From CBDFHF01 sp965247565 (GTDB taxonomy: Bacteria; Pseudomonadota; Gammaproteobacteria; Methylococcales; Methylomonadaceae), in contig CBDFHF010000003.1 in the NCBI GenBank assembly GCA_965247565.1, positions 930,001-994,000 of the forward strand: a DNA stretch of 64,000 nt, read 5' to 3'. Shown in pieces: positions 24,653 to 33,718 of this stretch. How positions within the stretch are numbered: the stretch's first letter is position 1; each line of letters begins with the position of its first letter. A program made the position numbers and the translations under genes. The notes under the pieces are model-generated. The model had not been told where the DNA came from. It was given only the letters and a program-made list of their open reading frames with translations, and ran no database searches.

Positions 24653-26778
24653 AAACTAAACGATGCTTCAAGATAAAAACTTCTACCCGGCATCGGCAGG
24701 TTTTCCCTAAAACTATAGATAGTTGGTTCACGATACCTTGCGTCGAAAGCATTACGTAAAGAGGCAATCAGATCGATATGCCCCATTAATTTTTTACCAC
24801 GCAATGTAAAATCAACAGTTTGGTAGTCATTTAAAGAGCGGTCATAGCCTTTTTGTTTGTTCAGTGCATTATCCAAGTCAGATTGAGGGCGACCACCTAG
24901 CCAATTAAGCTGTGATTGAAATTGCCATTGCGGCAAAAATTGCCACGCCGCTGCAAAATAGACTTGATGTTCTGGCACACCAGCTACCCGACGTTCAGTT
25001 GCTGGCGTAATGGCATGTTGCCAAGCATGATTACCTGACACATTCAATTGCTCATTGATTTGCCAACTCCATTCAAGCTCAGTGCCGTAGCCATCTTGAG
25101 TACCGTTTTCACTATTCTGAAAAGTATTGCCGCCTCTGTTATCCGGTTTTGTAACTATCAAATCCTCAATCTGGTAGTAATAAAAATTAGCCGCAGTTCT
25201 TACTGATGGCAGTGGTCGGTAGTCAATTGCCCATTCATACGTGTTAATTGTTTCAGGTTCCAAGAGAGAATTACCCCGCAATAGCGCTTTATTTTGAAGA
25301 TGTTGTTCGGTAAAAGACGGTGCTCGAAAAGCTTCACCATACATCAACTTGGTGATCAATCGTGGATTGATAGTCCAAATCAAAGCAGCACGAGGATTGA
25401 TAGTGCCGCCGAAGTCCGAATAACGATCATAACGGACGCCAGCTGTTAATTGCCAATTTTCGGCAAACTGCCACTCATCTTGAAAGGCAAACGACCAAAT
25501 AGAGCGATGGGTATCTGGCAAATAAACGCCCGGTTTTCCAGTCAAGTCTATAGTTTGATCCCCGAAGTTTTTAAGCTCTGTTAGGGTAATTTCCTCATAG
25601 CGAAAGCCGGATATAAACTGTAAGAGATGTTGGTTTAAACCGCGATAGATTGATGTTAACTCAAGCGCTGGAATATTGTGAGTTTGAACTGACTGATCAG
25701 TAATACCATTAGGAAATGTGGTTATTGAACCGTTTTCAGTTAAATCGATATTTTTGCTTGCATTGATAGGTAACTTAGCTCCATTGGGAAAAATTTTAGA
25801 GCGTAAAGGTACACTGGTATGCAAAAAACTTGCATGGGCTTTTAATTCCCAGTGCTCGAACCAGTCGTCGGTAGAAAATCGAACATCGCCCAAATACTGC
25901 TCAGTCTCTGATGATGCAGACGGGTCCAAAACACCGCCCAACCCGGCGCGAACACCGGCATCGTAAGAATTGAAAATCCATAAGCCCATATCCCAGTGTT
26001 TGCGCTGCAAGGCAAGATGGGCATTGAATGCTTTGTACTGAGAGCTCATGGGACCGGGCGCATTGGATGCGTGTGAGTGAAACTGATCATCCAGGTAAGA
26101 TTGAGTGTCACCACGGATAACTCGGCTCCGATCACCTTGGCTATGTTGATACTGTAAACTGGCGGCTACATCCCAGCCTGCCCAGTGATCACCATTTTGG
26201 ATCCAGGCGCTTTGGGTATCTGAGCTACCCGCACGCACGCCTAATGTGGTGCCATTAATGTCATCAGCTTTTTTGGTGATGATATTGATCACGCCTGCAA
26301 ACGCATCCGCACCATACAAGGCGGAACCAGGGCCGCGAATGACTTCGATTCGGGCAATATTATTGGTAGGCATGATCAAACCGACCACGGGCGACCCTAA
26401 AAATGGGGTAGAGATGCGCGTGCCATTTAACAGCATCAACATTTGGGAGTTATGTTCATTACGCATACCGCGAACGCTGTAATTGGTATCATAACTGATA
26501 CCTTGGACGCTGCCGTGGATTCCGGGTAAGGTATTTATAACCTCTGACAGATCAGTCGCACCCATGGATTGGATTTGTTCAGCTGTGATAACACTGATAA
26601 CTGATGCTGATTGCGCCACCGGTTTTGGTGTACCTGTAGCTATTGCAACTGGGATACTGGCCAATTCAGCAGGCGAAAGTGAGAAAAAATCTTCCTCTTC
26701 TTGCTGAGCTAAGACCAAATGAGGGGTGAAATAAACTATAATTGCTAAATATCGAAATATCAGATATTTATTGGGCAT
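24649..26778 (-). CDS. TonB-dependent outer-membrane receptor
   Basis: A 709-aa receptor with a signal peptide (about 1-24, ending LVLAQ). The plug domain (about 45-165) has ITAEQIQSMGATDLSEVINT, NYSVRGMRNEHNSQMLMLLNG and IRGPGSALYGADAFAGVINI. The C-terminal beta-barrel ends FYLEASFSF with the terminal aromatic residue used by the BAM complex. It imports a ligand such as a siderophore or metal complex with TonB energy; the ligand is not readable. It overlaps the GGDEF/EAL gene by 19 bases, so receptor and c-di-GMP enzyme form one unit, as in YfiR-linked clusters elsewhere. Confidence 0.95.
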   Translation of the reverse strand: MPNKYLIFRYLAIIVYFTPHLVLAQQEEEDFFSLSPAELASIPVAIATGTPKPVAQSASVISVITAEQIQSMGATDLSEVINTLPGIHGSVQGISYDTNYSVRGMRNEHNSQMLMLLNGTRISTPFLGSPVVGLIMPTNNIARIEVIRGPGSALYGADAFAGVINIITKKADDINGTTLGVRAGSSDTQSAWIQNGDHWAGWDVAASLQYQHSQGDRSRVIRGDTQSYLDDQFHSHASNAPGPMSSQYKAFNAHLALQRKHWDMGLWIFNSYDAGVRAGLGGVLDPSASSETEQYLGDVRFSTDDWFEHWELKAHASFLHTSVPLRSKIFPNGAKLPINASKNIDLTENGSITTFPNGITDQSVQTHNIPALELTSIYRGLNQHLLQFISGFRYEEITLTELKNFGDQTIDLTGKPGVYLPDTHRSIWSFAFQDEWQFAENWQLTAGVRYDRYSDFGGTINPRAALIWTINPRLITKLMYGEAFRAPSFTEQHLQNKALLRGNSLLEPETINTYEWAIDYRPLPSVRTAANFYYYQIEDLIVTKPDNRGGNTFQNSENGTQDGYGTELEWSWQINEQLNVSGNHAWQHAITPATERRVAGVPEHQVYFAAAWQFLPQWQFQSQLNWLGGRPQSDLDNALNKQKGYDRSLNDYQTVDFTLRGKKLMGHIDLIASLRNAFDARYREPTIYSFRENLPMPGRSFYLEASFSF

Positions 26779-29189
26779 TTCGCTAACTTTCCTTCAGATT
26801 TGATTAATGCCAATTCGCTTAAGGGTAAAGGTTTGCCTATGCCATAACCTTGGGCATAATCCACGCCCAAATCTTTCAGAAAGTCAAAAATTTGACGGCT
26901 TTCAACAAATTCGGCAATAGTTTTTTTACCCATAATGTGGCCAACCTCGTTAATGGACTTCACCATGGCCAGATCTACCTTGTCGTGAAGAATGTCTTTA
27001 ACAAAAAGACCATCAATTTTGAGAAAGTCCACTGGCAAGTTTCTCAAATAAGCAAACGAAGATAACCCGCTGCCAAAATCATCCAGGGAAAATAAGCAGC
27101 CTTGTGCTCTTAACTCATCAATAAAAGTGTTTGCTAATGCCAGGTTGGCAATTGCAGCCGTTTCGGTAATTTCAAAACAGATTTTCTGACTGGGAATGTT
27201 CCATCTGCTGATTTGCTTCAAGATGAAGTCGAGCATGGTGTCGTCGGATAAGGTCAAACCGGACAGGTTGATGGAACAGACTGACAATCGATCTAAAAAG
27301 CCCGTCTGGTTAGTCATCCACTCAAAGATATTACTGATCACCCAACGGTCCAAAGCAGGCGCCAGATTATAACGTTCGACCGCCGATAAAAATGCACCGG
27401 GTGGGATTATGTGGCCTTGATCGTCTCGGTAACGCACCAAGGTTTCAAAATGTAAGCCTTGTTCGTAATGTCCCAGAGCAATGATGGGCTGGCCAAATAG
27501 GCAAAAACGGTTTTCAGCCAAGCCTTGCTGAATTTTATCTACCCATTGCATTTCGCCGTGGCGCATAGCAAGTTCTTTATCATCAGGACGAAATACATGG
27601 ACGCGATTTCTACCTTTATCTTTAGCGGCATAACAGGCGGCGTCAGCTTGCTTGAGTAAGGTAGTTGCGTTATTACTGGTTGCATTGAGTGTGGCAATCC
27701 CAATACTGCTACCGATAGTAAAGCTTCTGTTGCCACTGACAAAACGAAAATCCCTGACTAAATCACGCAAGCTTTCACATGCAGCAACCGCCTCGGTTAA
27801 AGTGCAATCATTCATCAATATGCCGAATTCGTCGCCCCCCAGACGGGCCACGCAATCATCCCTACGAATTCTTTTTCTCAACAAATCACCTAATTGCCGT
27901 AAAACATCGTCACCTGCAAAATGCCCGCAGGTGTCGTTGATGACTTTAAATTGATCAAGATCGAGATAGCAAACGGCATGCTCGGTGTGATTGGCTTGCG
28001 CTGATGTCAGCGCAAATTCAACACGTTTTTGAAACTCTGGTCGATTAGGTAAGTTTGTTAAAGCATCGTGAGTGGCTTGATGAAGTAGTTGTTCGTTTAG
28101 CCAGCGCGCCTCGGTGATGTCTTCCCCAACCAATAGCACACTGCTTAGTTGGTCTTCGCCGTCAATCCAGCGTGCAGTTTCCCTTACCCATATTATGCGT
28201 CCGTCATCACAAAGATTTCTCAGTTCTTGCTTATGAACGCCAGCCGGATTGGCTCGACAGCGTTCGAACAAATTATTGATAAGAGGTAAATCGGCTTCAT
28301 GAATAAAGTCAAATACCGAGCGATCTTGCAAATCCTCAACCGTCATACCCAAGTATCGGGCGCCAGTACGATTTACGGATAAAATTCGGCCATCTTCTTT
28401 TAAATTGAAAATCATTGTCGGGTTATCGTCATACAGTGCCAGATATCGATTTTTTGCTTGAAGAAGGGCTTGGTTTTGATGATCTACGGTATTGATCAAC
28501 CCATTAAACGCGTCGACAAGTTCGCCAATTTCATCGTTATTAATCAGCGTGGCTCGTAGCGAATAATCTTTGGTTTGGTTAATTCTTTTGACCGTACCAA
28601 CCAAGGTTTGTATGGGGCCAGAAATTAGCCTCAGTAGTGGCTTAGATAAAACAACCGTCAGTGTGGAAGTGGCAATTAGTACAAAAAACAGAAGTCCGGT
28701 AAATTCGATTTTACGCCAGTAATCGCGGCTCAGATCCGCATGTAAATAAATAGTACCCAGCGTTTCACCTTTCAGAAGGATAGGTCTTACGATAGACAGG
28801 TGTCCATCTTGAAAATGGCTTATTTCGCTGTCAACAGTCAAAGGGCAGGCACTCTCAAGAGCAGAGTTTTTATGTAATTGCGCAAAAACTGCGCCTTGAT
28901 GATTGTAAAAGCATGCCGATTCTACCGCGGGTATATTTTTGAATATGGAAAGATTCTCTTTGGCCAGTATGGGGTCGTCAAATGTTAATGCCGCGGTGCT
29001 GCGGTTGCCGACCAACTCTGCTAAGGTCGTTAAGTCATCCCGTGTGTTGCGCTGAAACTCAGAAATTTCCAATACAATCAAAAACAAGCCCGCGAAAATA
29101 ACCGAGGTTAGTCCAGAAAAGAATAGGATTAACAGCAGCTTGTGATTAATTGACAAGTTGCGAGCGAACTTAATCATGGCCGTCCTCAA
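26760..29189 (-). CDS. Membrane GGDEF/EAL protein with CHASE8-like, HAMP and PAS domains
   Basis: An 809-aa c-di-GMP enzyme. The order is: membrane segment (about 15-37), periplasmic CHASE8-like sensor (about 45-155), second membrane segment (about 165-185), HAMP (IQTLVGTVKRINQTKDYSLR), PAS (about 250-370), GGDEF (RLGGDEFGILMN, intact site) and EAL (about 555-800). The EAL motif reads ETL, keeping the Glu, with ITETA, LDDFGSGLSSFAYLRNLPVD and TIAEFVE also present, so phosphodiesterase activity is possible. The N-terminus resembles YfiN/TpbB, whose periplasmic repressor is YfiR; a YfiR-like gene indeed precedes it, overlapping by 20 bases. Confidence 0.93.
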   Translation of the reverse strand: MRTAMIKFARNLSINHKLLLILFFSGLTSVIFAGLFLIVLEISEFQRNTRDDLTTLAELVGNRSTAALTFDDPILAKENLSIFKNIPAVESACFYNHQGAVFAQLHKNSALESACPLTVDSEISHFQDGHLSIVRPILLKGETLGTIYLHADLSRDYWRKIEFTGLLFFVLIATSTLTVVLSKPLLRLISGPIQTLVGTVKRINQTKDYSLRATLINNDEIGELVDAFNGLINTVDHQNQALLQAKNRYLALYDDNPTMIFNLKEDGRILSVNRTGARYLGMTVEDLQDRSVFDFIHEADLPLINNLFERCRANPAGVHKQELRNLCDDGRIIWVRETARWIDGEDQLSSVLLVGEDITEARWLNEQLLHQATHDALTNLPNRPEFQKRVEFALTSAQANHTEHAVCYLDLDQFKVINDTCGHFAGDDVLRQLGDLLRKRIRRDDCVARLGGDEFGILMNDCTLTEAVAACESLRDLVRDFRFVSGNRSFTIGSSIGIATLNATSNNATTLLKQADAACYAAKDKGRNRVHVFRPDDKELAMRHGEMQWVDKIQQGLAENRFCLFGQPIIALGHYEQGLHFETLVRYRDDQGHIIPPGAFLSAVERYNLAPALDRWVISNIFEWMTNQTGFLDRLSVCSINLSGLTLSDDTMLDFILKQISRWNIPSQKICFEITETAAIANLALANTFIDELRAQGCLFSLDDFGSGLSSFAYLRNLPVDFLKIDGLFVKDILHDKVDLAMVKSINEVGHIMGKKTIAEFVESRQIFDFLKDLGVDYAQGYGIGKPLPLSELALIKSEGKLAKCPINI

Positions 29190-29722
29190 TCACTTCGGCA
29201 ACTTCTAATAATTTTGCACTGATTTTCAAACCGCTCTGTTTGAGGGTGTGCAAATTAATTTGTAACTTAATTTTGCCCTCTCTATTTACAAAACGAATCA
29301 TGCCGCCCTGATCAATAAAAGTTTTATCCTCACCAACCGTTAAGGTGTTTGTGCTATCGCGAGCAACTAAAGTGTTTTGGTTTGCCTTGCTTTCTGCTGT
29401 AGGTAATGTGTTGGTATAGCGGATGTGGCAAAGTTGCTTGGATTTGAGATCATTGAGCTTGAATAGCTTGATAGGACGGCCAAAAGCCGTTTTTTTTTTC
29501 GATAGGGTCAATTGAGTGACCAAAAGGATCCTGACCTACAATACAAACATTAAAGGAGCTGCTGTTATCTTCAATCCAGGTAACAAACTGGGTGAAATTA
29601 TATAAATAGCCAGCTTTTACCTTGTATTCGACGGTCGCATTTGCCATAGCAATATCTTGACACCCAAGGCACAAAAGCAGAATCAGACGCCCATAGCGCC
29701 ATTTGGCATTAGAAAGCTTCAT
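29170..29722 (-). pseudogene. YfiR-family periplasmic protein, frameshifted at an A10 tract
   Basis: From an ATG at 29722 the frame gives a signal peptide (LILLLCLGCQDIAMA) and the YfiR start VEYKVKAGYLYNFTQFVTWI, NVCIVGQDPFG. At 29490-29499 a run of ten A (minus strand) follows. Removing one A joins it to TAFGRPIKLFKLNDLKSKQL, CHIRYTNTLPT, LTVGEDKTFIDQGGMIRFVN and LQINLHTLKQSGLKISAKLL, completing a normal YfiR of about 180 aa. YfiR is the periplasmic repressor of the YfiN cyclase. The break could be a sequencing slip, a true mutation or reversible slippage. As given, the product would stop shortly after the tract. Confidence 0.85.
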
Positions 29723-29809
29723 TTTTTGTGCTAACTATTCAAATCATCTGGCAGGACAAGGTTAAATTGTTTAATTGGATGAGTTACCTTCAACAGCTTT
29801 TGTCGATTT

Positions 29810-31120
29810 CTATGTTTTCCCCTTCTGGCTAAAAAACAGTCTAAGTACGTCTATCATATATTGATGATCAAAAACACCGGCACTTTCCCGGATACTGTGC
29901 ATCGCCCACATAGGGTTGCCAACATCAATAGACCGAATACCTAACTGGGCCGAAGCAATGGGGCCAATGGTGCTGCCGCAAGGTAAATCACAGCGATGTG
30001 AGTATTTTTGAAACGGGACACGGGCCTGTTCACACCAGCTGATAAATTGAGCCACGGAGATACTTTCCGAGCTATAACGATGGCTTGCGTTGACTTTGAT
30101 GACAGGCCCTTTGTTGACGATCACTTTATGATCCGGCTCGTAAGCATTCGGAAAATTTGGTTGGTAGGCGTGGGCCATATCAGCGCTTATTAAAAAGCTT
30201 TTAGCTAATGCTCTTTGATAATCTTCGCGGTTGGTTTCTGTGGCGAAAGCAATACGTCGCAGTACATCAGATAGAAAGCTGCCATCGGCTCCGCGATTGC
30301 TTTCGCTACCGATTTCTTCATGATCGAAGAATGCACAGACCAACGTGCTGTCGGCTTGCAAAACGGAGTCATTCAATAGCGCTTGCAGTGCCGCATGACA
30401 GGATGCTAGGTTATCCAGCTGGCTATCGGCATAAAATTCGTTTTTGGCACCCCAAAAAGTGCCTTTTTGGGTGTCGTAGACGTTCAAATCCCAAGACAAA
30501 ATAGAGGCCGCATCCAACCCAGCCTGTTGTTGCAAAAGCTCTGTAAAAATCGGTTGTGGTAATTGATCCTCGGCTAGGCCGGATAAAATTAAAGGTAATT
30601 CGGTCTGTTTTTGTAGTTTTAAGCCGTCGTCATTGACGGTGCGATTCATGTGTATCGCCAAATTAGGTAAGCGCAGCAAAGGGCTAACAAAATTAATGAG
30701 TTTGCTGGCGACTTGGTTATGCTGGTCTTGATAGCAAACACGCCCCGCTAGACTCAAATCCCTATCTGAAAAAGTTGCCAAAATTGGCCCACCATAAATT
30801 TCCACACCCAGTCGCAATAAACCTTCAGAAGCAGTCGCCGCATTCGGTTTAATCCGAAGCCCTGGAGAGTCAGTATGAGCACCAACTATCTTAAAACCCT
30901 TATCAGGCAGAGCTCTTTGCCCTATAACAAAGATGATAATTGATGAGTCATCGCGAATGACGTAATAACGTCCTCCAGGTTTTAACGACCATTTTTCTGA
31001 TTCACGCAATTTTGTAAATTGAAATGCTACCAGTTGCGCTTCAACACTGGCTACCGCATGCCAGGGACTCGGGCTGACATCGATAAAGTCAAGCAAATTC
31101 TGTGCAGCTTTTATACTCAT
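29810..31120 (-). CDS. apeB: M18 family aspartyl aminopeptidase
   Basis: A 436-aa zinc aminopeptidase of the M18 family. It removes N-terminal residues, often acidic, from peptides in the cytoplasm. Metal-site motifs are visible: GAHTDSPGLRIKPN, DHEEIGSESNRGA, SADMAHAYQPNF and the end region SHRCDLPCGSTIGPIAS. The length is normal. It overlaps the msrB stop by 4 bases, so the two are co-translated. Confidence 0.96.
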   Translation of the reverse strand: MSIKAAQNLLDFIDVSPSPWHAVASVEAQLVAFQFTKLRESEKWSLKPGGRYYVIRDDSSIIIFVIGQRALPDKGFKIVGAHTDSPGLRIKPNAATASEGLLRLGVEIYGGPILATFSDRDLSLAGRVCYQDQHNQVASKLINFVSPLLRLPNLAIHMNRTVNDDGLKLQKQTELPLILSGLAEDQLPQPIFTELLQQQAGLDAASILSWDLNVYDTQKGTFWGAKNEFYADSQLDNLASCHAALQALLNDSVLQADSTLVCAFFDHEEIGSESNRGADGSFLSDVLRRIAFATETNREDYQRALAKSFLISADMAHAYQPNFPNAYEPDHKVIVNKGPVIKVNASHRYSSESISVAQFISWCEQARVPFQKYSHRCDLPCGSTIGPIASAQLGIRSIDVGNPMWAMHSIRESAGVFDHQYMIDVLRLFFSQKGKT

Positions 31121-31515
31121 GAGCGGTCTTTTAAGTCCAGAGAAGCTGAATTGATGCAGTAACGTAATCCGGTAGGTTGTGGGCCATCGGTGAAAACATG
31201 GCCCAAATGGGCGTCACAGGATTGACAGGTCACTTCAACTCTGAGCATGCCGTGGCTGTTATCACTCAACTCTGAGACGCTGCGTTCAGATAATACCTGC
31301 CAAAAGCTCGGCCAGCCCGAACCGGAATCATATTTGCTTGCCGAATCGAATAATGGATTTCCGCAACAAACACAATGATAAATACCATCCTTTTTGCAAT
31401 CGGCATATTTACCTGTAAAAGGAGGTTCGGTGCTTTTTAATCGGCAAATACTAAATTGTTCCGGTGTTAATTTATCTTGCCATTGTTGATCTATATTTGG
31501 ATTTGTCTCTGTCAT
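31117..31515 (-). CDS. msrB: Peptide-methionine (R)-S-oxide reductase
   Basis: A 132-aa MsrB that reduces the R epimer of methionine sulfoxide in proteins. Zinc-binding pairs are CVCCGNPLF and CQSCDAHLGHVF, and the active Cys is in RYCINSASLDL. Other conserved parts are YHCVCCG, SGSGWPSFW and HVFTDGPQPTGLRYC. It fits with the local theme of oxidative protection but is far from katE. The ATG at 31515 has a purine-rich leader, AGGGAG. Confidence 0.97.
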   Translation of the reverse strand: MTETNPNIDQQWQDKLTPEQFSICRLKSTEPPFTGKYADCKKDGIYHCVCCGNPLFDSASKYDSGSGWPSFWQVLSERSVSELSDNSHGMLRVEVTCQSCDAHLGHVFTDGPQPTGLRYCINSASLDLKDRS

Positions 31516-31669
31516 ATTAATCTCCCTGTATCGACCTATAGCCTTTAGCTGACGTGGCCTAGCTCTATTTGCTTCTTGAGAGATGATATTACTCCATCAT
31601 AAGTGTGTTTTCATAATTATCGTAGTGTTACAATGCCAAAAAGGTAAATTTTCACAGGCTAGACACGAT

Positions 31670-31906
31670 ATGACAGAACTCCTAAGTAGCGGAATAGAAC
31701 TAATGCTGGTCGGTATGGGCATCGTATTTATATTTTTAACGATGCTGGTGTTTGTAATAAAGCTAATGTCTAGATTTATTCAGCGCCATTTTCCTGACAG
31801 TCCGGTTGCATTGCGCAACCTGCCCGCGCAAGGTGAAGAACCGCAAACTATTGCTGCTATCAGCGCGGCAGTCCATCGCTACCGAATGACTCATAAGGCA
31901 CACTAA
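31670..31906 (+). CDS. OadG-like small membrane subunit, orphan
   Basis: A 78-aa protein starting MTELLSSGIELMLVGMGIVF and IFLTMLVFVIKLMSRFI, one membrane helix with the GMGxVFxFL pattern of the OadG gamma subunit of sodium-pumping decarboxylases. The C-terminal part has AAISAAVHRYR, also typical. I use the ATG at 31670 rather than the longer frame. The alpha and beta subunits normally follow; here the next 290 bases hold no recognisable gene, so this is an orphan or remnant of a lost oad operon. Confidence 0.8.
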   Translation: MTELLSSGIELMLVGMGIVFIFLTMLVFVIKLMSRFIQRHFPDSPVALRNLPAQGEEPQTIAAISAAVHRYRMTHKAH

Positions 31907-32199
31907 ATTACTACAGATAAGCTGGTTGATGATCAGGAATACCTGATAATTGGCTAGACTGGCCAAGGTCGCTAATAAGTAGCCATCGCGTTAAGTGCTG
32001 CGCTTGCGGCCATGATGATCAAGCTTGCTAAACTATTCCCACCGCTCCGCGATTATGTGAAGCTCTCTCGGATTTCTCCATTCCTAACCGATTCTAGACT
32101 TAATCTTTTGTCGTTTACGAAAAGCTAAGCGTTATGGCTAATATAGAAAAAACCTGCACCCAATGGTTTTGAATTCCTGCTTACGCGATTATTCAAAAG

Positions 32200-32502
32200 C
32201 TAAGATTTTGGTTTCAAAACATCGCTATAAAATGAGTTACATGCACTCCCTTTATATGAAGCTAAAATTATAGTATCTTGCTTGTTGACTTCAAAAAATA
32301 TTTCACATATGGCGCCTTTTCTGCTGCTCTGAGAATATGTATAAACAGTATTACCATTAAGGGCCGTGAATTTATTGGTTGGGTATGATCCTATCGCCTT
32401 AATATTCTTACCGGTTACATCTGATAGCGATTGTTTGAGAGTTTCCGCACCACCACAGCCATTCATTAAAAATATTGCTGACACTAACATTATATTTTTC
32501 AT
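32200..32502 (-). CDS. Small predicted lipoprotein, 100 aa
   Basis: The N-terminus MKNIMLVSAIFLMNGCGGAE has a short hydrophobic stretch and a lipobox-like MNGC, so the product is probably a lipoprotein with Cys16 acylated. The mature part (about 84 aa) has two further Cys (GAICEIFF and SACNSFYS), which could form a disulfide. No family recognised. It is the last of three short leftward lipoprotein genes. Confidence 0.65.
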   Translation of the reverse strand: MKNIMLVSAIFLMNGCGGAETLKQSLSDVTGKNIKAIGSYPTNKFTALNGNTVYTYSQSSRKGAICEIFFEVNKQDTIILASYKGSACNSFYSDVLKPKS

Positions 32503-32605
32503 TTCATTTACCTTGTAATTATTAAAATTTAGCCTTGTAGCACGGTACGTTGGGGGGAAGTTCTTACCTCAACCTCGTGTAATCAATTCAAACTGCCCGG
32601 TTGAT

Positions 32606-33055
32606 TCATTTTTTTGAAGAATTTGCCCATTTTTCGCGATTGATCTGCATCCTTAAGCCCTTAAGTTCTGCCTGAGCGATAGTTTTACTCACCTCTTTCA
32701 AGGTGATATATGTCCAATAGCTCCATCCATATTGCTCGGCCCTGACATATTGGACGGCGCCATCCTTTATCTCTATGTTCTCAACCGTATCAATCATAGA
32801 GGTCAGCGTATTGAACTTGTAAGGCCCCGGCGGCAACTCGACAATGGTGAAAGTATCGTTGCTTATCGCGCTAATCCGTGTGTCATTGGCAGCAATGCCC
32901 CAACGAAGACCAAATCCTTGACTGGGCCTGTAGAACACGACTGTTCCCACGCCGATTTTTGGCGTCAGCATAGCCGGTGAAAACGGCTCGCCTAACTTCT
33001 TTGCAGAGCAGCCAGTCATCAGCATAAATGCCAACACCATTATTACTTTGTTCAT
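32606..33055 (-). CDS. DUF2846-like lipoprotein, 149 aa
   Basis: The signal MNKVIMVLAFMLMTGCSAKK has the lipobox MTGC. The mature part resembles the DUF2846 pattern: VGTVVFYRPSQGFGLRWGIA, then NDTFTIVELPPGPYKFNTL and VQYVRAEQYG. Members are small envelope proteins of unknown role. It lies between two other lipoprotein genes in the same direction, with gaps near 100 and 80 bases. Confidence 0.75.
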   Translation of the reverse strand: MNKVIMVLAFMLMTGCSAKKLGEPFSPAMLTPKIGVGTVVFYRPSQGFGLRWGIAANDTRISAISNDTFTIVELPPGPYKFNTLTSMIDTVENIEIKDGAVQYVRAEQYGWSYWTYITLKEVSKTIAQAELKGLRMQINREKWANSSKK

Positions 33056-33137
33056 AACAATCCTATTTTATTTTTAACTAATGACGTTAAAATATTAAAA
33101 ATCAATCGCCTATGAGCTTTCTCAGTAGTCGTTTGTC

Positions 33138-33509
33138 TTATCTGAGTCCTCCGCCCATCGCCACCGCATACAAAGCTATCAACGGAGCGATGACTACTAT
33201 AGCCGCAAACATAAAGATTTTCGCTTCAGTTGAGCTGCCATCCCAGCAGTTACCTGAATATTTATGAAGTTGTTTAATTTCAGTAATTTTAAATTTTCCA
33301 CCCCCGTCGGTGTAAATGTCATTACCGTCTATTTTGCTGACACATAATTTTTCGGATTTATTTCCACTGGGAATGCTGATTAAATCACCTTTATGTACCA
33401 CATTTAGCACGCTGGCAGGCTTCACTATTTCATAGTGATTTGTGTCAACTGTTGCACATGAAGTCAAAAATGAGATTAAGACAAATATTGAAATAAGTTT
33501 TTGGGTCAT
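33138..33509 (-). CDS. Predicted lipoprotein, 123 aa
   Basis: The signal MTQKLISIFVLISFLTSCAT carries the lipobox LTSC. The middle part GDLISIPSGNKSEKLCVSKI and DIYTDGGGKFKITEIKQLHK is beta-rich, and the C-terminus KIFMFAAIVVIAPLIALYAV is a membrane helix, an unusual combination for an outer-membrane lipoprotein that may keep it in the inner membrane. I place the start at the ATG at 33509; an upstream GTG would add three residues. No characterised family recognised. Confidence 0.65.
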   Translation of the reverse strand: MTQKLISIFVLISFLTSCATVDTNHYEIVKPASVLNVVHKGDLISIPSGNKSEKLCVSKIDGNDIYTDGGGKFKITEIKQLHKYSGNCWDGSSTEAKIFMFAAIVVIAPLIALYAVAMGGGLR

Positions 33510-33559
33510 GATGTACACCGCCGACGGTTAACTAACGTTTGCTGCATTGCTTCAATTGA

Positions 33560-33604
33560 GTAGGGGCGAATTCATTCGCCTTGGGCGATTAAAATCGCCC
33601 CTAC
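33560..33604. repeat. REP-like hairpin repeat (GTAGGGGCGA family), copy 1
   Basis: A 45-bp element bounded by GTAGGGGCGA and TCGCCCCTAC, containing ATTCATTCGCC and GGGCGATTAAAA, able to fold as a hairpin. Related copies occur at 35922-35937 (partial), 38383-38440 and 47322-47383. All are intergenic or at gene ends. This looks like a dispersed palindromic repeat, possibly also a transcription end. Confidence 0.85.
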
Positions 33605-33718
33605 CAAATGTACCTAGTTAATCAATTGACTGTTGTTTTTAGTCAGACTAACTTCAGCGGAGTAACGAAATCGGGTTTCAATTTCGCATGCGGCACTGAG
33701 GTTTTTAGTTGGCGTTTT

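Noticed and set aside
31907..32199. Possible oadA/oadB remnant after the OadG-like gene
   Set aside because: Translations of both strands gave short fragments with no decarboxylase motif.
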